DNA from: Semisulcospira habei
Lineage: Eukaryota; Mollusca; Gastropoda; Semisulcospiridae
Direction of reading: 5' to 3'
DNA: 64,000 nucleotides
Assembly: GCA_036245525.1 (NCBI GenBank)
Contig: BTPG01000004.1
Coordinates: 228,165,376 to 228,229,375 of the forward strand
Part shown: positions 33,480 to 44,044 of the stretch, piece by piece
Position numbering within the stretch: the first letter of the stretch is position 1
Layout of the letters: each line of letters begins with the position of its first letter
Position numbers and translations under genes: made by a program
Notes under the pieces: generated by a model
The model's input: the letters and a program-made list of their open reading frames with translations, nothing else
What the model was told of the DNA's origin: nothing
Databases searched by the model: none

Positions 33480-33659
33480 CTGAGGAATTATGGGTACTCG
33501 GTTCCGGAGGGGGAGTATCGGGAGACAACTCTTGGCCCCCTCGGGGTTCCCCGAGTGCCTCCCGGGTTGTGTGTTAACACAACGAGTTCTTAGGCTAGAA
33601 TTGAGTAAGTAGTAGACACTCCCATAAGGTCATGTCATCGGTAATGTTTTTGATGAAAT

Positions 33660-33706
33660 AAATACCTAACTCCACCCAAGTCCCCCAGGGCAGACCCGGG
33701 TGGGGT
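33660..33706 (-). repeat. SINE-like retroposon S3, right segment
   Basis: Continues the interrupted S3 copy after DIRS A and ends with CCCGGGTGGGG immediately before its second 13-bp duplication (33707-33719). Confidence 0.88.
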
Positions 33707-35033
33707 CTCGGAGATGAAGAGGGTGGAGCTGCCGCAAAATCAGCAACGACAACTTCTACTCCCTCCATCCGCTCCTCCAGTGCAGCATATTTGTTTTGAA
33801 GGGGGACATCAGTGTTCCCCTTCTGGGCCCGTGCGCACAGCGGTCCCAAAGATTTCTTAGACGCCTTGTCCTGGGCAGCGTTCCTGCCGCTAGAGTTAGC
33901 GGCCTTAGAAGGCTGACCAGAACCAGAAGCCTTTGGAGTTGACTAACAGGTTTGGGTGGGGGCTGAGGCTTAGGGGCAACAGAAGGCGGCACAACCGGAC
34001 CGGCAGTGTCCGCCTTCTGCATTCCCTGGCTCTTTTTCACCACCGGAGGAGGGTTACTCTCCAGGGGCGAGATGAGCCGAGGCTCCGCCCCCAACCAAGA
34101 AGTTGGGGTCTGACATGAAAAGTCTTTGGTGGGGCGCTTGCCTGCCACCGCTGCACTGAAAGTATATACCGAGGTGCTAGAGGTTGGGGCAGCCGCAGCA
34201 GAGCCTTCAACCAGTTTTTTTGCATCTAGAAAGGACAGTCCCTTCTCCACACGCACCTGCTGAATCTTGCACTCGGATATCCAACGAGGGCATTTCTTAT
34301 CCGAAGCCATATGCTCCCCCTGGCAATTCACACACAGGGGGGTGGCTGTGCAGGACTCAGCAGAGTGTCCAGGCTTAGTGCAACGGGCGCATGAAGCCTC
34401 TGCCCGACGGCAGGTCTTCTGCCCATGGCCATACTTTTGGCACTAAAAGCACCGGAGGGGGAGAGGGACGTGCTTTTTCACTCTCAAGGAGTAGTAACCT
34501 CCCCAGATGGTAGTAGGAGGGGTGGGGGTGCCAAACGTCAGGATGATGGTAGGGAGACGGATCTCCCCACCACCTCGCTTGGAAGCGAAGCGCCCGACGC
34601 AAGTCACCCCCTGACACTTAAGGTTCCGTACAAGTTCATCTTCTGAAAGTTCTGCCAAAGCTTGATCTTTGATTACGCCTCTGGACGAATTCATAGTCTT
34701 GTGGGGTGTGACCTCCACCGGAGTGTCTCCGATGGAAGAGAGCCTCAGCAGCCCGCTGGAGTGTGCCCGGGTACGGCGCTCCACCAGCAAGTCACCAGAC
34801 CTGAGGCGCTGGGCATCAGGCCTGCCAACACGGCTTCTGAGGGTCTCCCCCACCAGAAAAGGATGCATCTTGGTAACAGGTTTCTCCTTCACCTTGCTAT
34901 GGACAATGAGGAAGCGAGGCCATACAGCCGACGCCTGAGGCGTCGCTTCCTCACAGTCCGAGTCACTGTCATGTTCAATGTTGGTGGCTATGTGCCGCTT
35001 CTGTGCAAGTTTGGTTTTTTTTGTTGTATCCAT

Positions 35034-35692
35034 ATTATAATAGTAGAGATATTCATCCCCCGGGGGTCCCCGCCCGCCACCGAGCCCAACAAGGGACACC
35101 ACCGAGCCCAACAAGGGAAAGTGTAAATGTCGGCGGGTCTCCAGCCGACGCACAATGGAGACTGCCCGAAAGATATACTCAAGGGGGTAAGCCCGATTGA
35201 ACCGTTTGAGCCACCGCCTTCTATCATACTATTGAATGCAGGGGAATACTGGCGTAAAGCACCTAATCAGCAGCAGAAGCTATAGCTCCGTATATCAACC
35301 CGCATGTCAACAGTGGGATAGGGCTCAACGTGACAAGAGCCGATTGACTAGGCCGGTACGACTAGCCTCCCGTTTAGGTAGAAGTCAAGGCCGAAGTGGA
35401 GTGTTGGCACCAGTGAGCCGCAGCCCAAAGGGAACCTCAGCCACCAGGATCCTCTTCTCCCCCGACACGGGTCTCCAAGCACGGCAAACACTTGGGATCC
35501 AAAGGACCAAAAAGTCACGAGTATTTTTAAGGACCAATCCAACATGGTACAACCTGGGTTAGCACAGCTCCTTAAAAACCGGACCAGTGAAAAGGCTGAA
35601 CAACATATCTGCTGACATCAAGTCCTAATCCTGGACAAAGATGACACCCGTCTGCTAGCCCACTCGTGGAGGCCGGTGCCGGGTAGGCGGAA
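35034..35692 (-). other. LINE-I 5' leader (copy f)
   Basis: Nearly identical to the leaders of copies b and e, with an internal duplication of CACCGAGCCCAACAAGGGA (35081-35118) and an extra ~30 bp near 35405. Ends at the family 5' terminus. Confidence 0.75.
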
Positions 35693-36943
35693 AGGTCTTC
35701 AACAGGATCATCCTAGAGAGAATGAAGAGCTCCGTTGACCCCCAGCTGAGAGACCAGCAAGCAGGATTCAGGAAGAACCGATCATATACAGACCAGATCG
35801 CCACTCTCCGCATCATCGTGGAACAGTCTCTGGAGTGGAGCTCCTCGCTGTACGTCAACTTTGTGGATTATGAGAAAGCATTTGACAGGGTGGACTGAGA
35901 GACTCTGTGGAAACTCCTACGACACTACGGTGTACCCACAAAGCTCGTCCGCCTGATCAAGAGCAGCTACGATGGCATGACATGTCGCGTGATCCACGAA
36001 GGGCAGTTCACCAGGGAGCTCCAGGTCAGAACTGGTGTCAGGCAGGGGTGTCTGCTGTCTCCGTTCCTCTTTTTACTGGCCATAGACTGGGTCATGAAGA
36101 TGACCACAGAGCACAGACAAAGTGGAATACAGTGGACACTGTGAACAAAGCTTGACGACCTCGATTTTGCAGACGACTTGGCATTACTGTCCCACACTCG
36201 TCAACAAATGCAGGACAAGACCACGAGGCTTGCTGACATCTCGTCCCAAGTGGTCCTCACCATTTACAAACAGAAAACAAAGACAATGAGGCTAAATGCA
36301 ACCAGGGAAGAACCAGTCTTGCTTGCTGGCACCCCGTTGGAGGAGGTGGAGTCCTTCACCTATCTCGGGAGTATTATAGACAAAAAGGCGGCACTGATGC
36401 AGATGTCAGAGCACGAATCGGTAAAGCCAGAGCAGCCTTTCTCCAGTTGAAAAAAGTGTGGAGTTCCAGAGAGCTGTCAAACACACAACACACCAAAGTC
36501 CGGATTTTCAACTCCAATGTAAAAGCAGTTCTCCTATATGGAGCAGAGACTTGGAGATTGACAAAAACCACAGTCAACAGAGTACAGACCTTTATGAACA
36601 GTTGTCTTAGAAGATTTTTGAAAATCCACTGGCCAGAAAAGATCAGCAACATCAGACTCTGGGAGAGAACAGAGCAGATAACAGCAGAGAATGAAATTGG
36701 GCGAAGAAGATGGGGATGGATCGGTCACAGTCTGAGTAAGCCAGCTTCCAGTATCACTAGGCAGGCATTGTCATGGAACCCCAGGGAAAGAGGAAAAGAG
36801 GTAGGCCGAGAAACTCCTGGCAAGAGACTGGGAACCACCTGGAGTAGAATCGAAGGAGAAGCACAGGACAGGAGTTGCTGGAGGTCTTTTGTCCACAGCC
36901 TATACCCGGGTAGGGGTGACAGGTGTAAGTAAGTAAGTTTAGT
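35693..36943 (+). mobile_element. RTE-A fragment, 5'-truncated
   Basis: Matches RTE-A copy 1 from GKVFNRI (3568) to the 3' GTAA repeats. Broken reading frame: TGA at 35896-35898 (DRVD*ETL), TGA at about 36142 (WTL*), one base lost near 36385, a 6-bp insertion near 36480 and a deletion of about 30 bp near 36820. FADDLALLSH is retained. Truncated at the join with LINE-I copy f. Confidence 0.88.
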
Positions 36944-39054
36944 AAGTTAGGTATCTCAGTCATTTTGTCTTCATGAGGATAGAACATACATTTATAAAGC
37001 AATATTGTCATACTTGGACTTGTTTTGTCAGGAATTGAAGTGGCTTTCAGAATTAACTTCTTTTAGTGACTGTTGTACAGTAATTGAAAAAAAAATTCTT
37101 CTTTGAGACTAGTGAATGTTTAATATTTTGCAGTAAAATAAAAATAAAATTTAGACATTGAACCCTTCTTCATTGTTTACAGTGTAATTATTTTTAGTTG
37201 TGAGTGTGCCTGTTTGAAAGAGAATTCAATTTTCTTTCAACTATATATAATATGTCCATAATATGTTAACACATGCACTAGTTCTGTGTATTTTTAACCA
37301 TTTACCTGTTGCGCAGTCAAAAATGCATAAAATTTGCACGAACGTTTAAGAGTTAAAATACTGCCCTAGCTCTAGCTGCCTCCGAACTGCAAACAAAAGA
37401 AGATCTTATTAAAGAAACCTTAACAATTAGATATGCTCAATTAGGAAAATAAATATACTTCAATCCCGTCATTTCATACCAAACTGCCTCCACTAATTAA
37501 AATCCTTCCCTTTAACAAACTGATCTGTTTGTCTGTCCAGCGATGAGCGAGTCCCCTTGGTTTGTATACTTCCCTTTATTGATCCAGTCATCCACTATAC
37601 TGACAGCTGGCTGGCGGGTCAAGTTTTCTCGCCTCACATGTCTGTGCGGCAACGATTCACCCCGGAGTATGCAATTCTCACAATGTCTGATAATTGATAT
37701 GCTCGCATTTTGAGACCGAATGCATTGTGGTTAGGACCATCTATCCCGAAGCCAGAAGTTATTTCAGCTACTCATCACATTTGATCCCGTAATGCTATAC
37801 ATATTTTTTGCAGCAGCCGTTTGGAGCGGGCGGTTGGCGGCGTTGATCTAGGTCAGCGCTCCCTGCCGCCCGCTCCACGTCGGCCATTTTTGGTGCCTCT
37901 GATCAATACAGCTTGCGCTTTCACCTAGCTTATCCCTTTCCATTCCCGATAAAAGATTTAAGACCCAGACAATTGTTGCAGTGCTGTACAAAGATTTTCC
38001 CTTCAGAGTTTCGGGTTCTGTCACAAAATGGTGCTGCAAAAAAGTCGTTCCAATTTAGGTCGTCGATGCCATTATAAATTTTAAAAACTTGGATTAAGTC
38101 TCCACGTATTCTACGTCCACGTAAGGAGTGTAATCCGAAGTATTTGAGTCTGCAGATAAGTCATATTCTACATTCTTTGACCAGCTTTGTATGTCACTAT
38201 GTGGTCGATATTTTTTCACCGTACAAGGCGATACTCACAAACGAGGGCGTAGATACTTCAGCGTTCGGTTTTGGGAGCATACGCGACCCTTGTGCAAGAG
38301 CTGTGTGCGGATGTAGACGATCGTCTTGTATTATTCAATACCTGCGGGTATTTCTCTCTGGGCTGGCGATATGGAGAACGAAGGTCACCCGCAGTTATTA
38401 TTGTGGGATTGTGTCCCTTGACAACTTCCGGCAGCGTGATTTTCTTCTTTCGTTCTTCATATTCACAGCGTCTCAAATCGAGCACTTACCATGGAATACT
38501 GCCCGGAGATCGCTGTGTTGCACGGAGCATTTGCTCTTGTTACTTCTGAGGTATGAGCATTTTAGACGACACCTGTAAATGTACCAAAAGTACCAAAATG
38601 AAGTGTTCACCAGTCAGGATGCAATATCCCACCTCCGCTGTTCGAATAGAGAAGGCATACGCACATGCACAGTAGTAAACCCTGTGGCTACGGTAGCGCT
38701 TTTTTGTCGCGATGATTCCTGCAAGAATCATCGCCACAGAAACCGCTACCGACAGTCAAAGGGTTAATGTCGGGGTGGAAGTTTGCACATCAAGTAGCGG
38801 TTAGTAATAGTAGGAGAAGGCTTTCAAAGCCACATGCAGATTTCGGCCTTATGGGGTGTCTTGAGCATTTGAGAAGCTTATGTGTATGCCTGGGACACGC
38901 CGGGCAGAATTACTTACGTAGATATACCTACATTATAGAATGCTGGTCAGTGTGTGCTTTGTGTTACTGGCTTATTCCAGTTTAGAATGGCACCCAAGTG
39001 ATTAGAGACTATTGCATCAATGCATGCTTTGTGTGTTTGTTCTTTCTGTTATAG
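36944..39054. other. AT-rich region without a recognised gene
   Basis: About 2.1 kb upstream of the first supported host exon. Frames up to about 140 codons exist on both strands but show no recognised family or repeat relation. It may hold upstream exons, a promoter or an intron; nothing was supported. Confidence 0.4.
38690..38765. repeat. short foldback element (family 2, copy 1)
   Basis: GCGATGATTCCTGCAAGAATCATCGC forms a perfect hairpin stem, flanked by GGTAGCGCTTTT and AGAAACCGCTACCGACAG, which extend the stem. A related hairpin with GAGGTGATTCCTACAGGAATCACCTC and the same GTTACCGACAG flank is at 59480-59556. Confidence 0.7.
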
Positions 39055-39621
39055 TCCAGACACCAGTCTGCAAGTGATCTCGCACAACACCAGAAAGGAC
39101 ACATAACTTCTCCATCGTATCTTGTCATCAAAGACGCCGTCCAAGAAATCACATCAGGTCTGGAGTCAGTGCGGGCTCTGTCTGCCCAGAAGATTTGGAG
39201 AAGACGACTCTTCCAGATTTTTATCCATAAAACATTTGAGTCATCAGACTTGCACGTGTCACACGATCTCAGGATATCATCTGACTCCGAGTCTGATGTC
39301 CGCTTGAAGTTATGTGACATTTCAAAGTCAGACGATGCGAAGGCCATGGAGATGTTAGAGTGTGCACAGATTCACTTGCAAACTTCAGACGATGCGGAGG
39401 CTGTGGAGATGTTAGAGTCTGCACAGATTCACGTGCAAACTTCAGACGATGCGAAGGCCATGGAGATGTTAGAGTCTGCACAAATTCACTTGCAAACGTC
39501 AGTTCAGAAACTGTCAAAAGAGAACAAATTTAAATCTGTGTGCTGTCCGCTGCCACAGCTGCACCCATTCTTTCTCTTCGATCTCATGAAGGACATGGAC
39601 TGGGGCGAATATTTTGGAGAG
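39055..39621 (+). CDS. unidentified host gene, exon 1 of those seen
   Basis: Internal exon: acceptor TTCTGTTATAG before 39055 and donor GAGAG/GTACG after 39621, 189 codons, phase 0 at both ends. Encodes a helical, Ser/Asp-rich region. It includes three perfect-length 19-residue repeats of the type SDDAKAMEMLESAQIHLQT (39328-39498), then PLPQLHPFFLFDLMKDMDWGEYFGE. Runs in phase into the next exon (ELSKAELS). Family not recognised; probably a large alpha-helical cellular protein. Confidence 0.75.
39328..39498 (+). repeat. in-frame 57-bp coding tandem repeat, three units
   Basis: Units 39328-39384, 39385-39441 and 39442-39498, each starting TCAGACGATGCG and coding 19 residues. Nucleotide differences are few (GAG/AAG, GTG/ATG, TGT/TCT), so the expansion is recent and may vary between individuals. 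Confidence 0.93.
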
Positions 39622-39789
39622 GTACGTTGCATGATTGTTTTATTTTACTCGTTCAGCCTTGACACATGGTTGTGTAATATAGTAAGAGGATTGTACACAA
39701 TAATTATCTAGTGTAGTGCTGGATTAATGTGATCAGCACCTGAAGGTCACATTTCCCAAATTTTGGAGATGTCAGCTAATGACTGTGAA

Positions 39790-40075
39790 GTACAGGTCTT
39801 TTGCAGTAAATGGATCAACAATGATAATTCAAGGGTAGTGCCAGATTAACTGGGCACCTGATGATGCCAACATTTTCAAATTTTGGAGATGTCATGCAGC
39901 AACTATGCAGCATTTGCAGGAGATGGATCGACCATGATCATTTAAGGGTAGTGCCATATTAGCTTGCCGCCTGATGGCGCCAAGCTAATCTGTCACTATC
40001 CTTGAATGATCATGGTCGATCCATCTCCTGCTGTGTAGTGCTTTAGGACTAAATGGGTTAATACAGTACTACCCT
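39790..40075. repeat. foldback MITE-like element, copy H1
   Basis: Arms 39917-39969 and 39977-40032 are near-perfect inverted repeats (GCAGGAGATGGATCGACCAT through TTAGCTTG), closing a loop of a few bases. A diverged partial copy of the left arm (ATTCAAGGGTAGTGCCAGATT) lies at about 39825-39850. Related copies: 42218-42410, 58930-59115 and 59172-59385, all in introns of the same gene. Confidence 0.85.
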
Positions 40076-40329
40076 TAAACTATCTTGTAATGTGTCTGCT
40101 GATGCTGATATACAACTGTATACTGTATGCCAGCGGTCATACATTGGGGAGTTATTTCACAAATTAAGTGAGGGGAGTGCATTACGCCTGCATACAGGCA
40201 TAGATTCTCATGGTCTCCAGCACCTGCAGGGCCTCATGAGAATGATCAACCAAAATTTCATCATCATACTAAGGAACGCATTTGGGACCTATGATGCTAT
40301 GACAGTTGTATGTTTATTGTGTGTTTCAG

Positions 40330-41350
40330 GAATTATCCAAAGCTGAATTGTCGACATCACTGAAGTTCGCACAGGCTTGTCTGGACTACATCTCATCTGA
40401 ACCAACGACTGCATACGATGTCGACCTGATCGGTGTAACTTTGAACTTTCTTGTTTCATGCTGCTTCAGTGAAATAATGCAAGGGGACACGACTAATGGG
40501 CAGTCATTAAGACAAATGCCTGAAACATCAGAGGGAAGAGATTTACTGTGGAGGCATTTTCAACTGGCACCTGACTGGGAGTGCAGACATTTTGATGAAG
40601 AAAGTGCATCTTTGTTGACAGAAATTCTGATCAAGTTGTTAGAGTTTGCAAGACAGAGAATGGTGAGTGAGTCAGTGCTTGAAGCACTGGAAAAGAACCA
40701 AGTTTTGGACAAAGGCTTGATGAATTTTGTGCGGAACATCCTTCCTTGCGTATTTGTGCTGGGCATTGTGTCGTGTTCAACTTCTTCTTTTTCACAGCTG
40801 GCTAAAACTTTATCCAAACTGTTTGTAGAGGATGTGGATGATGATGGAAATTCACGAGAGAAAGGAATGAAACAAAGTGACTCAGAAATTTCCTTGAATG
40901 GTGCTCCTGCAGTGGCAGTAACCGCTCAACTGGCTGGTTTTGAGCAGTGTCTTTTTCAGGCTCTGCGTGACCTTTCATGCCAGAGTGCTTGCTTGGCTGC
41001 TATCTCCACCATCCTAAATCCCAAGCGATCACAAACCGAAACAGAGTCATGGATTGACACAACAGAAACACTTCCGCCATTGGGGTCTATGTTAGATTTA
41101 GAATTTCAGATGATGGGTGCAAAGCCACCCTTAAAGATGGTGTATCTCTTGAGAGAATTTCGCAGGCTGATACATGACTCTGCCAAAGTGGAAGGAAGTC
41201 TGCCAATGTTTGCAGAAGAGGTAGAGAGTGAGATGGATTCAGTGTTGACTGAGATAGAGCGACGAGAAGAGGAGGAAGAGAAGCGACGACAAAACCCCAG
41301 CCTGCCGGAAGTGATGGACCGAGTGCAGAAGAGGCTTCCTCGCTGGAAAC
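40330..41350 (+). CDS. unidentified host gene, large internal exon
   Basis: Acceptor TGTGTTTCAG before 40330; donor GGAAAC/GTGAGT after 41350. 340 codons plus one base, in phase with 39055-39621. The protein is alpha-helical: FAQACLDYISSEPTTAYDVD, LLTEILIKLLEFARQR, ALRDLSCQSACLAAISTIL, MVYLLREFRRLIHDSA, and a very acidic then charged segment (EIERREEEEEKRR). Such segments suggest a helical-repeat scaffold protein. A few hydrophobic stretches (LPCVFVLGIVS) are too short and polar-flanked for confident membrane spans. No stop codon or decay, so the gene looks functional. Confidence 0.82.
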
Positions 41351-41651
41351 GTGAGTCCGCACATTACGTTTTTGGGTCCTACTCTTTCCAAGAGACATAG
41401 ATTCTCATGAGCCCCTGCAACCACGGGGGCTCATGACAGTCTGTGCCTCTTGCTGGACAATCAGTTTTTATTCCTTGACAATGACAGTCTCTCATTCAGT
41501 TTCTTCCATTTGCAAGAGACAGATTCTCAGGAGCCCCGCATGGACTGAGGAGACTCTACGTATGGTGTACTGTCATTTGTCTCTCTTTTGTTACTTATTT
41601 TTTTCTGAGAGCTCTAATGATCTGTGTGTTTACGTGCATGTTGGTTTTCAG

Positions 41652-41706
41652 GGTGCCTGGACTACGGTCTTGCCAAGAGGGACCTGCACGGCTGGTGGTT
41701 TTCTGG
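41652..41706 (+). CDS. unidentified host gene, 55-bp exon
   Basis: Acceptor TTGGTTTTCAG, donor TCTGG/GTAAGA. It completes the Arg codon opened in the previous exon, then encodes CLDYGLAKRDLHGWWFS and passes two bases to the next exon. The phases on both sides fit exactly, which supports so short an exon. Confidence 0.72.
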
Positions 41707-41986
41707 GTAAGAATATAAATTCTCCTAGATGTACGTCAGTCATAAGAGTAAATGCGTGCACGTGTGTGTGTAGCTGACACGCTAATCTTTATATTTGTTT
41801 AGTGTTCATGATTTTTTTACTTTGTGACAAAGTTGGTGCTCGTGTGCTTACTCCCACATTCCTCAAAGTTTGATTGCTTGTGTTTGTTTACTTTCCAAGC
41901 TGTGTTTGTTGATTGTGGAAACACACTTTAACTAATTACTTTGTGTATTCCCTCCCCCCGCCACCCTCCCCACCCCCGACCCGCAG

Positions 41987-42125
41987 TTTTCTGGACTTGC
42001 TGAGAGGGAACCACCAAGTCCTACACCGGGAATCAGATGTCGAGCAACTCATGGGCGTGGTGGCAGAGGCTGTACAAAACCTGCCTGACGCAGAGATGGA
42101 GAGAAACATTACGGACTTGACAGAG
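41987..42125 (+). CDS. unidentified host gene, 139-bp exon
   Basis: Acceptor after a C-rich tract (CCGACCCGCAG), donor ACAGAG/GTGACA. In phase with the previous exon: G then FLDLLRGNHQVLHRESDVEQ, MGVVAEAVQNL and MERNITDLTE. Ends in phase 0, whereas the next recognised exon needs two upstream bases. A small exon is therefore missed or the annotation between them is incomplete. Confidence 0.72.
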
Positions 42126-42217
42126 GTGACAATAGAACTCCCATTTGACTGTGCTTACTAAACGTTACCAGTACTCTTTTTGTCTCTTTTTCCCTTGCAT
42201 TAAAATTTAAAATTCAA

Positions 42218-42410
42218 ATGAATCCATTTAACCATTTGGAGGTGTCGCCTCACGACTGTACCAGCTACATTAGTTGGATCGGCCATAATACGTTCAAGGA
42301 TAGTGCCAGATTAGCTTGGCGCCATCAGGTGCCAAGCTATTCTGGCACTATCCTTGAATGTATTATGGTCGATTCATCTTCTGCTGTAGTGCGTTGGGGT
42401 GAATTGTTAT
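42218..42410. repeat. foldback MITE-like element, copy H2
   Basis: Arms around 42276-42322 and 42330-42376: GTTCAAGGATAGTGCCAGAT and its complement ATTCTGGCACTATCCTTGAA, closing on a short loop. Same family as H1 and H4. Confidence 0.85.
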
Positions 42411-42439
42411 TGGTATGAAAAAAATATATTCATCCCTCT

Positions 42440-43660
42440 AGAGGCAGTTGTGTATTTACAATACGCTTGGTTCTTCATTCTATCATCCGTCTATTGGCAG
42501 TTGTGTATGTACCACACGCTTCGTTCTTCATTTTGTCATCTCTCTAGTGGCAGTTGTGTATGTACGACACGCTTCGTTCTTCATTCTATCATCTCTCTAG
42601 TGGCAGTTGTGTATGTACGACACGCTTCGTTCTTCATTCTGTCATCTCTCTATTGGCAGTTGTGTATACGACACGCTTCGTTCTTCATTCTACCATCCCT
42701 CTATTGGCAGTTGTGTATGTGTACCACACGCTTCGTTCTTCATTCTACCATCTCTCTAGTGGCAGTTGTGTATGTACAACACGCTTCGTTCTTCATTCTA
42801 CCATCCCTCTATTGGCAGTTGTGTATGTACCACATGCTTCGTTCTTCATTCTACGATCCCTCTATTGGCAGTTGTGTATGTACCACACGCTTCGTTCTTC
42901 ATTCTGTCATCTCTCTAGTGGCAGTTGTGTATGTACCACACTCTTCGTTCTTCATTCTGTCATGTCTCTATTGGCAGTTGTGTATGTACGACACGCTTCG
43001 TTCTTCATTCTGTCATCTCTCTATTGGCAGTTGTGTATGTACGACACGCTTCGTTCTTCATTCTACCATCCCTCTATTGGCAGTTGTGTATGTGTACCAC
43101 ACGCTTCGTTCTTCATTCTACCATCTCTCTAGTGGCAGTTGTGTATGTACGACACGCTTCGTTCTTCATTCTACCATCCCTCTATTGGCAGTTGTGTGTG
43201 TGTATGACACGCTTCATTCTTCATTCTACCATCCCTCTATTGGCAGTTGTGTATGTACGACACGCTTCGTTCTTCATTCTACCATCCCTCTATTGGCAGT
43301 TGTGTGTGTGTATGACACGCTTCATTCTTCATTCTACCATCCCTCTATTGGCAGTTGTGTATGTACGACATGCTTCATTCTTCATTCTCCCATCCCTCTA
43401 GTGGCAGTTGTGTATGTACGACACGCTTCGTTCTTCATTCTGTCATATCTCTAGTGGCAGTTGTGTATGTACGACACACTTCGTTCTTCATTCTACCATC
43501 CCTCTAGTGACAGTTGTGTATGTACGACACGCTTCGTTCTTCATTCTACCATCCCTCTAGTGACAGTTGTGTATGTGTACCACAAGCTTCGTTCTTCATT
43601 CTACCATCCCTCTAGTGGCAGTTGTGTATGTACCACACGCTTTGTTCTTCATTCTAAAAA
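42440..43660. repeat. 53-bp minisatellite, about 23 units, intronic
   Basis: Tandem units of about 53 bp (some 55-57 bp) containing GGCAGTTGTGTATGTACGAC and GCTTCGTTCTTCATTCT. They are highly homogenised, with CTATT/CTAGT and TACGACAC/TACCACAC variants interleaved. 53 is not a multiple of 3, so the same stop-free sequence is read in all three frames, giving ORFs of 351, 192 and 158 codons that are not genes. Confidence 0.95.
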
Positions 43661-43699
43661 ATGCATTAATTTTTTTTTTTTAATCTGACACTGTGACAG

Positions 43700-43827
43700 C
43701 TGTCTTGCAAGAGGCAGGAATTCTGACGAGCCAGTGCGGCCGGAGGGGCTCCGGACAATTCATGACACTTTCTGGTCTACTGAAAGATTATGCATTGCTC
43801 TCTTATTCTACTGTTCTGGAGTTGTTG
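43700..43827 (+). CDS. unidentified host gene, 128-bp exon
   Basis: Acceptor CACTGTGACAG, donor GTTGTTG/GTAATT. The frame starting at 43701 is open (CLARGRNSDEP through WSTERLCIALLFYCSGVV). It passes one base to the next exon, whose phase matches, so this frame is preferred over the neighbouring open frame. Needs two bases from an upstream exon. Confidence 0.6.
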
Positions 43828-43939
43828 GTAATTTTGATTGCGACTGACTTGTTTCTCCCTTTAAACTCCAGTCACTCTCATGCCCCCCCCCCCCCCTCTC
43901 CCTCCTCTTTCCCCGACCTCACTCTCTCCTTCCCACCAG

Positions 43940-44044
43940 TGCGCCCCTGTTCTGACATCATCGCCCCTCTCGGCCAATTAATGGATGGCCAGAGTTCCGG
44001 ACCAGTTTTTTCCACCCAAATGAGAGAAAAGTTGAGTGTTCAAG
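43940..44044 (+). CDS. unidentified host gene, 105-bp exon
   Basis: Acceptor CTTCCCACCAG after a pyrimidine-rich tract that includes a C-run, donor TTCAAG/GTCAGT. Encodes VRPCSDIIAPLGQLMDGQSS and PVFSTQMREKLSVQ, ending in phase 1. The next recognised exon (58759) starts in phase 0, so an exon is missing or hidden in the intervening 14.7 kb. Confidence 0.65.

Larger units (their letters stand above)
26528..33659 (-). mobile_element. DIRS-type retrotransposon A, non-autonomous, 7.1 kb
   Basis: Flanked on both sides by AAAT (26524-26527, 33660-33663). The right end (33480-33640) is an inverted copy of 26570-26735. Near the left end, 26824-26855 is the reverse complement of the right terminus plus AAAT plus the left terminus: an internal complementary region as in DIRS-1. 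Element B (52185-58379) is the same non-autonomous form inverted, and C (59800-64000) is a coding relative. The interior holds only relics (recombinase ends in both orientations, RNase H linker, gag-like pieces), diverged tandem repeats and a Harbinger insertion. Strand is given by analogy with C, whose genes are minus. Confidence 0.85.
26071..35033 (-). pseudogene. LINE-I ORF1, copy f, split by nested insertions
   Basis: N-terminus at 35033 (MDTTKKTKLAQKRH, then the acidic EHDSDSDCEE and WPRFLIVHSKVKEKPVTK), the cleanest N-terminus of the family. A stop at 34443-34445 (RCF*) precedes the first knuckle. The knuckle and tail regions continue at 33756-34331, with a frame change near 33940. The last ~38 codons are at 26071-26186, beyond the inserted S3 and DIRS A. 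Confidence 0.83.
25745..35692 (-). mobile_element. LINE-I copy f, 3'-truncated, hosting a nested SINE/DIRS/Harbinger stack
   Basis: The LINE segments are 25745-26186 and 33707-35692. They hold the first ~108 codons of ORF2, all of ORF1 and the 5' leader (35034-35692, ending CGTGGAGGCCGGTGCCGGG). Between them lies SINE-like S3, which is itself split by DIRS element A. The ORF1 sequence is continuous across the insertion once S3 and its 13-bp duplication are taken out. Confidence 0.87.

Noticed and set aside
26500..33660. The direct repeats around DIRS A might be long terminal repeats of a retrovirus-like element
   Set aside because: The repeats are inverted, the coding relatives carry a tyrosine recombinase rather than an integrase, and there is no primer-binding site or polypurine tract.
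38144..38578. 144-codon ORF upstream of the host gene
   Set aside because: No recognised family and overlapping open frames on both strands; not supported as an exon.
39328..39498. Considered a CRISPR-like or regulatory array because of regular spacing
   Set aside because: The units are contiguous, in-frame and coding within a spliced exon; no spacers.
42399..43688. Long ORFs (351, 192 and 158 codons) with repeated SFFILPSLYWQLC-type peptides
   Set aside because: They are readings of a 53-bp minisatellite in successive frames; the unit length is not a multiple of 3 and the sequence lies in an intron.
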